64,000 nt of DNA from Rheum nobile (lineage: Eukaryota; Streptophyta; Magnoliopsida; Caryophyllales; Polygonaceae). Both the position numbers and the translations under genes were made by a program. The notes beneath the pieces are model-generated. The model saw nothing but the letters and a program-made list of their open reading frames with translations. It searched no databases and was not told where the DNA came from. This document shows positions 56,851 through 64,000 of the stretch, in pieces. How positions within the stretch are numbered: position 1 is the first letter of the stretch; every line of letters begins with the position of its first letter. The stretch lies in assembly GCA_027886185.1 (NCBI GenBank), contig WOAB01000056.1, forward strand, positions 10,850,001-10,914,000, given 5' to 3'.

Positions 56851-57732
56851 TGATGTGACCCTGCCTCCCATGACGGCCCAAGACGAGGAAGAAGCCATGA
56901 GCCTACGCTCACAAGGCCCAGTAACGAGGTCCAGGTCCAAGGCCATCGCCGCCACCGTCGCATCCCTCATTGCACGCGCCGCCGCCAGCCAAGGAAGCCC
57001 AGAGACCGATCTAAGGCTCGTCATCCTCGCCACCATTCAAGAGTAGAAGAACGCGTTCTTTTGAGGCCTTCAACGCGCCAACATGTTTAACACGTTCTTT
57101 CTACAGACGATATCTAGATAGTTTCCTTGTTTAGAACGTTTTATCTAGTTTCCTTATTTGCATTGTTTTAGATAGTTTTCCTTATCTTTAGCATTTAAGA
57201 TAGTTTCCTTATATCTTTTTAGGGTTTGTGCCTTTTGCATGCTTGCATGGGCTAACCCTTAGGGTAGAATCGATCCAAGCCCATTAGGGTTAGATCGAGC
57301 TTCTCCCCTATAAATACCATACTATGTTCTTGTTATTTTCTTACGTCTAATTAAAGTTCAAGGTTTAAGTTGAGTGTTTATCTCCTTCCCTTGTTCGGAC
57401 GTCACAAACCTCTCTATCTTCGCATCCCCTTCCTCCGTCGCCGACGCTACGGCACTGCTTGATCTTCAAGCAAAGTCTTCCTCCGCATCTCCCTTCAATC
57501 CGCAGTCGATGCTACGACAACCCCAAAGACTTATCCTTCAAGTCTTATATCCTCACCAAACCGCTTCCGCCAACACCACCATCTTTCCACAGTTCGCTGC
57601 CACCGCTTAGCCTCCACCACAATCAACGCGTTCTTCCGATCGCGTTCTTTCCCCGAGTCCAGACGAGTTCAGGCGTGACTTCTCAACCAAGACAAGATCC
57701 ACAAGGCTTGCCTTCGGAGCAAGGACACATCA
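56851..57732 (+). repeat. Element III 5' LTR
   Basis: Contains a copy of the pol C-terminal codons (56851-57047), TATA box TATAAATA (57309-57316) and several GAACGCGTTC palindromes. Confidence 0.95.
57309..57316 (+). promoter_or_regulatory. TATA box of element III 5' LTR
   Basis: TATAAATA, also intact in the 3' LTR at 63467-63474. It is the exact site hit by element II in the element I 5' LTR. Confidence 0.6.
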
Positions 57733-57734
57733 AC

Positions 57735-57746
57735 TGGTATCAGAGC
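57735..57746 (+). promoter_or_regulatory. Primer-binding site of element III
   Basis: TGGTATCAGAGC, two bases after the LTR, initiator-methionine tRNA type. Confidence 0.9.
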
Positions 57747-58517
57747 TCAGCAGTCTTGTAAGTCATGAACTCAAATCTCAATCTTGTTCACGATTTTTCT
57801 TGACCACCATCGTTTGCTTTCTAAAAGATCACAAAAAAAATCATAATTTGCTCACCTTTAGGTTCCTACAGGGTCCTACCTTGGCCGAAAATTTTTCTTC
57901 TTCCCCAAGTTTTGGTGTGTTAGGTAATTTGTTATCTTGCATGCTAGAATACTTTATTTCCTTATTTCATGCGTGGATAGAGTTTCCTTGTTTGCTTGAT
58001 ATTACTTTTTAGTTAAGTTTACCACTTTCCTTTTAAGATATCATCAAATCTTATCTTCTCTCTCTAATCTCTAATCACCTTGTGATATTCTTGTTACTTA
58101 GACCTTTTTATTTTATTTCCTTTTGCAAATCCGAAAAGATCAAAAGATAAGATCTCGGATATAAAAAAAAACGATATCAAAGAGGTATCCAAAAAAAAAA
58201 GTTTCCAACGTTAGGGAAAGCCAAAATAAGGCAACCCTAACCCGCTCAGGTCTAAGCTCATCTTCTCAATCTCTCCATCGTCTAGGTTGCTTCCTAGAAG
58301 GTGATTTCTTGCTCTTAAGGTTGCTTTGTTTACGTTTGGTTTAAGGTTACACTTTGTTCTTATTTGTTTGATTGCATCTTGCTTGATACACCAACTCTTG
58401 TCAAGCCAAGCCGCCCTCAAGGCAAACCAAATTCGCCCTACCTGCGTGAACGTTGTGATTTGAATAGTGATTTGCTTGCGTGTTGTGTTTTGTTGTCTTT
58501 TGGTTCATTTTACTCCG

Positions 58518-61500
58518 ATGTCTAGCCCACTCGTTATAGGTACCATAGCAGTTGGCCACACTGGAGATCAACGCGTCGAAGACGACCCCAACCACCAAGA
58601 GATTCCGTTGGTACACGAGCACCAACATCAACAAGATCCCATCTTGGAATTGTCCGAGGAGCAACGCGAGATCCAAGCTCTTCGCCGAAAGGTTGCCGAC
58701 TTCGAGGCCAGAGACAGAGAACGCGCTGCCCAACTCGTTCAACCACTAGCCCCACTGAGTACTATGGACGCGCCACCTCCACTTGGAGCTACTGACGCGG
58801 GTCCTTCCAAAACTAGACTGGACAAAGGCAAGGGAATTATGCCTTCCACCTCTCAGCATCAACCCCAACTCAACAGGATGCAGAGTGTAATCGAGAGCCA
58901 CCAAGGCCTCGCACCACCCAAGGACCGCTATGTCCCCAGAGCCACCCCAGATGGCTACCACTCCGACCGCGATGACGAGGATGATCGAGGTGAGTACACT
59001 GACCCTTACAATTTTGATGACAGGTATGCCTCCAGGAAAACACCGCGTCGTGTGCAAATCTCTACCCAACGCGATGACCGACGTTGTCAAACTGCCCAAG
59101 TCGACGCGACTCCACTAAGACCACAATGCGTTAATAGAGGTGCACCACGCGATGAACACTTGAGGACCCCTTCGACTCAACAGCGAAGCTATGATGTATG
59201 CGATCACCTACGCCACCAGAGTGTCAGAACACCGCGTACGAGGATGGCTATGAGTCAATCACACCCGATGTCGAAGACGACTTCGCCGAGTATGACGACG
59301 AAGAAATCGAGGACTCAGGTATGGTTAATCCTAACTTTTTCCATCCACCTCTTGGCGATCCTATTGAATTGCAGGATCATCCTTCGGATTATATGCCTTC
59401 CCCCCGTCTCCGACCCAAAGGAGATTGCCTTCGTGACATTGGCGGCGAGCGCCGCGATGTTCCACAAAGAGACCATCGACGCGACAACCTAGCTCCCCAG
59501 CGCCAAAGAATTCCACGTGAAGATGGCTATGCGCCAAGGGATGACTTTGTCCGCGGAGATCGCGATCAACGCGATGGATACCCAGTTGGACGCGATAGAC
59601 CACATGGACTACGAGCAATCAACAACCCTCTTTATGATGCTGCACCAAATAATGCGTTCAACCAGGCTACAAAACCGACTCGATACCAATGACCACATGT
59701 CAAGGTAAAAATCGAGCACTTTTATGGTGAATACAATCCTGCTGTGTTTCTTGAATGGGTGCAGGCTACAGATTACACTCTCCGTTATAATGAAGTGCCC
59801 CCAGAAGACCATGTCAACGCCGCGACGCTTAACTTCCGTGGAGCAGCCCACGTGTGGTGGCATAGGTTTGAAGATGATTGTATTCGACGCCACAGAACGC
59901 GAGCAACAGATTGGCATCAATTGGTCTACATCATGACTAGGAAATACGTGCCCCCAGACTACAGGAATCAAATGCGATTGGAGATTGCCATGGCTCGCCA
60001 AGGAACGCTGACTCCCCTCGAGTACTTTTCCAAGCTTGAGGACATGTACTACAAGGCCAACATCTATGTTGCACCATCTACTTTGAGGACCAAATTCTTG
60101 AGTGGTTTGAACACCAACATTCGTGATCAACTCGAGATCTTGCCAATCAAGGATTTGAACATGTTAACCCACGCGGCGATGCAACTTCATGCTCAATTAT
60201 CTCGTCGAAAGTCTTACACTTATTCCAGTGGCCAACAAAGGTATTCTTCTAACTCTAGTTGTTTACCTTATGCTAATGTTCGCCCAAGTGCCTCTACCAC
60301 AGTACCTTCTGGCCAAGCTTCCAAGCCAAAGACAACGACGACCCCTATCACCGCGGTGTGCCAGAACCTGCCAAGATCGGCTCCAGTGCCCAATGATCGC
60401 GCGCGTGATATTGAGTGCTATAAATGTGGTGGACGAGGCCATTACAAGAAAGATTGCCCAAATGCTCGCAAAGTGTTGTTCTCCACAGCTGCTGCTGGCT
60501 ACGAGTCTTGTGATGATGAAGAGGCACCACCTGACGCGATCACTAAAGAACACGAGGATGAAGAATACGCGTATGACTGCGAACCCGCTTCTCTGAACGC
60601 GGGCACATCATTGAGCTTGGTGACGCGTCGTATCCTCACAGTCAAGGAAGCGAACATCAGCGATCAACGCGAGAACTTGTTCCACACAAGGGCTCTAATG
60701 CAAACAGCTTCCTTGAGTGTCATAATTGATGGAGGATCATGTGCCAACATTGTGAATGAGAAGGTTGTCAACCACTTCAAATTGCCTACAACTCCTCATC
60801 CACAACCTTATGCCCTCCAATGGATTTCTTCAAGTCCAAGTAACACAGTATCTCGCCAATGTTTAATTTCCTTTTCCATAGGCCAATAGTGTGATTCTAT
60901 TCTATGTGATGTCATTGCAATGGACGCCACCCATATTTTGCTTGGGCGCCCATGGCAATTTGACAGGCTCGTGCTCCATTATGGGTATTTGAACACTTAT
61001 GTGTTCAATTATCACGGGAAGCACGTCACTTTACATCTAATGTCTCCCCATGAGATCTTGCAGGACCAGGTTGAATGCGATCGCCAGAAAGCAATAGAGG
61101 CCGCGTCGTCTAGGTCACAAGAGTGCCCAGATGGCCAGCGAACACCTTCCTCCAAAGCTGGCACCAGTTCGGCTTCTACATGCCCTAGCAAGAAGAGACA
61201 TAATGCCAACACTGGTACACCAAGTGCCCAGCCCCCCTCGTTGCCATCAGCACGTCCTTTGCAAGGCACATGTGAGCAACGCATTCTTTTGGCTAGGCCC
61301 AGTGACCTCACTGCATGTGTCACTGGCAAAGCGCCATGCTTTCTTCTTGTGCCAACTCCGTGCATCCTAGATTCATCGAAGAATGCGGTCTTACCACCAA
61401 TGATCGTGAAACTGGTTGAAGCGTTCAACGACGTGTTCCCAGATGAGTTGCCACAAGGTCTACCTCCCTTGAGATGCATTGAGCACCAAATTGATCTTGT

Positions 61501-63204
61501 CCCAGGTGCTTCATTGCCCAACCGCGCTGCATATAGAGCTGGTCCAGAGGAGACACAAGAGCTATAGCGCCAAGTGCAGGAATTGTTAGATCGCGGGTAC
61601 GTGAGGGAATCTCTTTCCCCTTGTGCTGTGCCTGTGATCCTTGTGCCCAAGAAAGATGGCACATGGAGAATGTGTGTTGATTGTCGTGCAATAAACCAAA
61701 TCACCGTCAAGTATCGGCATCCTATTCCACGCCTTGATGATATGCTTGATGAGCTTCATGGCGCGACAACCTTCTCCAAGATCGATTTGAAGAGTGGTTA
61801 TCACCAAATCAGAATGAAAGAAGGTGATGAATGGAAAACCGCATTCAAGACCAAGTATGGGCTTTATGAGTGGCTTGTCATGCCCTTTGGACTCACCAAC
61901 GCGCCCAACACCTTCATGCGCGTGATGAACCACGTGTTGAGATCTTTCCTTGGCAAGTTTGTTGTCATTTATTTCGATGGCATACTTGTGTATTCCAGGA
62001 GCCTTGAGGAGCATGCCGATCACCTTCGACAAGTCCTAGAATGTCTTTGCGAAGAGCACCTATTCGCCAATCTGGCTAAGTGTTCCTTTTGCGCCGAGTC
62101 CACCAACTTTCTGGGCTACGTTGTGAGTCGAGATGGCTTACGCGTTGATGAAGAAAAGATCGCGGCGATCAAATAATGGCCCACGCCTTCTACTCCAACT
62201 CAGGTTAGAAGCTTTCTTGGCCTTGCTGGATTTTATAGACGTTTTGTTCGCGACTTCTCTTCCATTGTCGCGCCCCTTCACGAGCTCACCGAGAAAGTAA
62301 GCACTATTGTGTGACTTGAATCCCATGAACACGCTTTCCAAGCACTGAAGACCGCATTGTGCTAGGCCCCTCTTCTCCAGCTTCCAGATTTCACGAAACA
62401 CTTCGAAGTAGAATGTGATGCCTCTGACATAGGCATTGGTGGTGTGCTACACCAAGACAAGAGGCCCATCGCCTATTTCAGTGAGAAGCTCACAGGAGCA
62501 ACTCTCAATTATCCCACCTATGACAAGGAGATGTATGCATTAGTACGCGTGCTGAAGACCTGGCAACGCGGTGGTGTATGGCGTGAACCCATTGACACCG
62601 CTGGATATGTCGCCGCGTCCTCTCCGAGATCCAGTGCACATCTCAGCTTCACATCGCGCTGAGCAGGTCCAAGAGCTACATCGAAAAACCAAGGAGCAGT
62701 TGGAGAGGAGAGCACAGCAATATGCCTCGCAGAAGAACTCAGGCCGCCGACGCGTCGTTTTTTGCACCAGGAGACCTTGTCTGGGTGCATCTTCGAAAAG
62801 AGAGGTTTCCCTCGTGTCGCAAGCATAAACTGGCACCGCGTAGAGATGGCCCCTTCCGCGTGGTCAAGGCCTTAGGTGACAATGCCTATCAACTCGAGCT
62901 CCCACCAGATTTTGGAGTCCACGCATCCTTCAATGTGGCCGATTTGACTCCATATGTTGAGCCTGAGTTTGATGATGGTGAAGCGGGGACGCTTCACAGC
63001 CAAGTGGGGGAGGGTGATGTGACCCTGCCTCCCATGACGGCCCAAGACGAGGAAGAAGCCATGAGCCTACGCTCACAAGGCCTAGTAACGAGGTCCAAGG
63101 CCATCGCCGCCGCCGTCGCATCCCTCATTGCACGCGCCGCCGCCATCCAAGGAAGCCCAGAGACTGATCCAAGGCTCGTCATCCTCGCCACCATTCAAGA
63201 GTAG
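58518..63204 (+). pseudogene. Element III gag-pol with deletion, frameshift and stops
   Basis: ATG at 58518 (MSSPLVIG). Gag shifts frame near 59225-59240 and then runs on. The capsid region FLEWVQATDYTLRYNEVPPE and CCHC knuckle CYKCGGRGHYKKDC are clear. Protease-like DGGSCANI follows, then reverse transcriptase FSKIDLKSGYHQIRM, but the catalytic box reads YFDGILVYS, with the second aspartate lost. Stops: 59690-59692, 60887-60889, 61565-61567, 62174-62176, 62312-62314, 62363-62365. RNase H begins (ECDASDIG) but after LKTWQ, at about 62567, about 1 kb is missing. The frame resumes at the integrase C-terminal region (VNPLTPLDMSPRP, FNVADLTPY) and ends inside the 3' LTR. No HHCC finger or DDE core remains. 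Confidence 0.92.
63001..63014 (+). promoter_or_regulatory. Polypurine tract of element III
   Basis: CAAGTGGGGGAGGG abutting the 3' LTR, inside the coding frame. Confidence 0.88.
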
Positions 63205-63890
63205 AAGAACGCGTTCTTTTGAAGCCTTCAACGCGCCAACATGTTTAACGCGTTCTTTCTACAGACGATATCTAGATAGTTTCCTTATTTAGAATGTTTT
63301 ATCTAGTTTCCTTATTTGCATTGTTTTAGATAGTTTTCCTTATCTTTAGCATTTAAGATAGTTTCCTTATATCTTTTTAGGGTTTGTGCCTTTTGCATGC
63401 TTGCATGGGCTAACCCTTAGGGTAGAATCGATCCAAGCCCATTAGGGTTAGATCGAGCTTCTCCCCTATAAATACCCTACTATGTTCTCGTTATTTTCTT
63501 ACGTCTAATTAAAGTTCAAGGTTTAAGTTGAGTGTTTATCTCCTTCCCTTGTTCGGACGTCACAAACCTCTCTATCTTCGCATCCCCTTCCTCCGCCGCC
63601 GACGCTACGGCACCGCTTGATCTTCAAACAAAGTCTTTCTTCGCATCTCCCTTCAATCTGTAGTCGACGCTACGAAAACCCCAAAGACTTGTCCTTCAAG
63701 TCTTATATCCTCACCAAACCGCTTCCGCCAACACCACCATCTTTCCACAGTTCGCTGCCACCGCTTCGCCTCCACCACAATCAACGCGTTCTTCCGATCG
63801 CGTTCTTTCCCCGAGTCCAGACGAGTTCAGGCGTGACTTCTCAACCAAGACGAGATCCACAAGGCTTGCCTTCGGAGCAAGGACACATCA
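63015..63890 (+). repeat. Element III 3' LTR
   Basis: Carries the functional copy of the pol C-terminus (stop 63202-63204), the TATA box and the R/U5 end GGACACATCA. Confidence 0.95.
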
Positions 63891-64000
63891 ACAGTGCTAC
63901 CAGATGCCATGAGTGCCTCCCAAGGTCGGGCCTCTGCCCTTGTTCGCTCAGTCTCCACCTCGATCTGACGAATGGCCTCATAAGTGGATTCCAAGTCAAA
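63891..64000 (-). pseudogene. Unknown minus-strand ORF, upstream part
   Basis: Same frame as 56503-56850 on the other side of element III (ESTYEAIRQIEVETERTRAE, highly charged). Open to the window edge. Confidence 0.5.

Larger units (their letters stand above)
56851..63890 (+). mobile_element. Element III: CRM-like Ty3 retrotransposon with internal pol deletion
   Basis: 7,040 bp with a perfect duplication ACAGT (56846-56850 and 63891-63895). LTRs of 882 and 876 bp run TGATGTGACC to GGACACATCA and differ at about 23 positions plus a 6-bp indel by eye (about 2.6 percent), an age like that of element I. Same family as element I, in the opposite orientation, but about 1 kb shorter because RNase H to integrase core is deleted. 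Confidence 0.95.

Noticed and set aside
1..64000. tRNA, rRNA, riboswitch or prokaryotic genes
   Set aside because: No cloverleaf, rRNA core or operon structure was recognised on reading. A covariance-model search was not possible.

Overview
This is nuclear DNA of a flowering plant, most likely a eudicot. It is AT-rich and eukaryotic, with spliced gene fragments, no operons and almost nothing but transposable elements: Ty3/gypsy (two CRM-like chromoviruses plus a deleted third relative, one gag-only element, one Athila-like element), Ty1/copia, an L1-type LINE, CACTA, hAT, Mutator and a Helitron end. The species cannot be named from the sequence. No intact host gene was recognised. The host genes seen are fragments: HCF164 thioredoxin, a cysteine-rich receptor kinase, a zinc carboxypeptidase and one unknown. 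No tRNA, rRNA, CRISPR array or prokaryotic gene was seen.

Layout. 1-3012: a GC-rich inverted repeat, then a 5'-truncated copia pol with its 3' LTR. 3013-4306: probable LTR relic. 4307-7332: AT-rich DNA, then on the minus strand a chimera of HCF164 exons and a receptor-kinase 5' part. 7614-8797: LINE 3' end. 10640-11200: Mutator transposase relic. 11502-26267: element I, a full-length CRM-like Ty3 element on the minus strand with target duplication CTCCA. Element II (19045-25807, duplication ATTTA), a young gag-only element, is nested inside the TATA box of its 5' LTR. 26560-39815: element IV, a minus-strand Ty3 deletion derivative. It is itself split by element V (28656-37022, duplication CCCGT), an Athila-like element without reverse transcriptase. 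39302-40828: a 764-bp tandem duplication that includes the IV LTR end. 42341-43105: hAT-type element. 43227-43414: small MITE. 43563-48032: CACTA element with captured exons. 48492-50578: two Helitron-type 3' ends and a Mutator-type MITE. 51342-52046: hAT MITE inside LTR-like DNA. 54099-56110: decayed Ty3 pol. 56851-63890: element III, a plus-strand relative of element I with target duplication ACAGT, splitting an unknown minus-strand ORF that runs off the window.

How the parts relate. The complete LTR elements were placed from terminal TG...CA, primer-binding site, polypurine tract and, for I, II, III and V, perfect 5-bp duplications. Only element I still spells every pol domain, and it carries four in-frame stops. 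II, III, IV and V all lack essential pol parts, so they could only have moved with enzymes supplied in trans. Short CG-rich hairpins with stems such as CCGCG/CGCGG recur in several unrelated LTR families here. This is the most unusual signal in the window.
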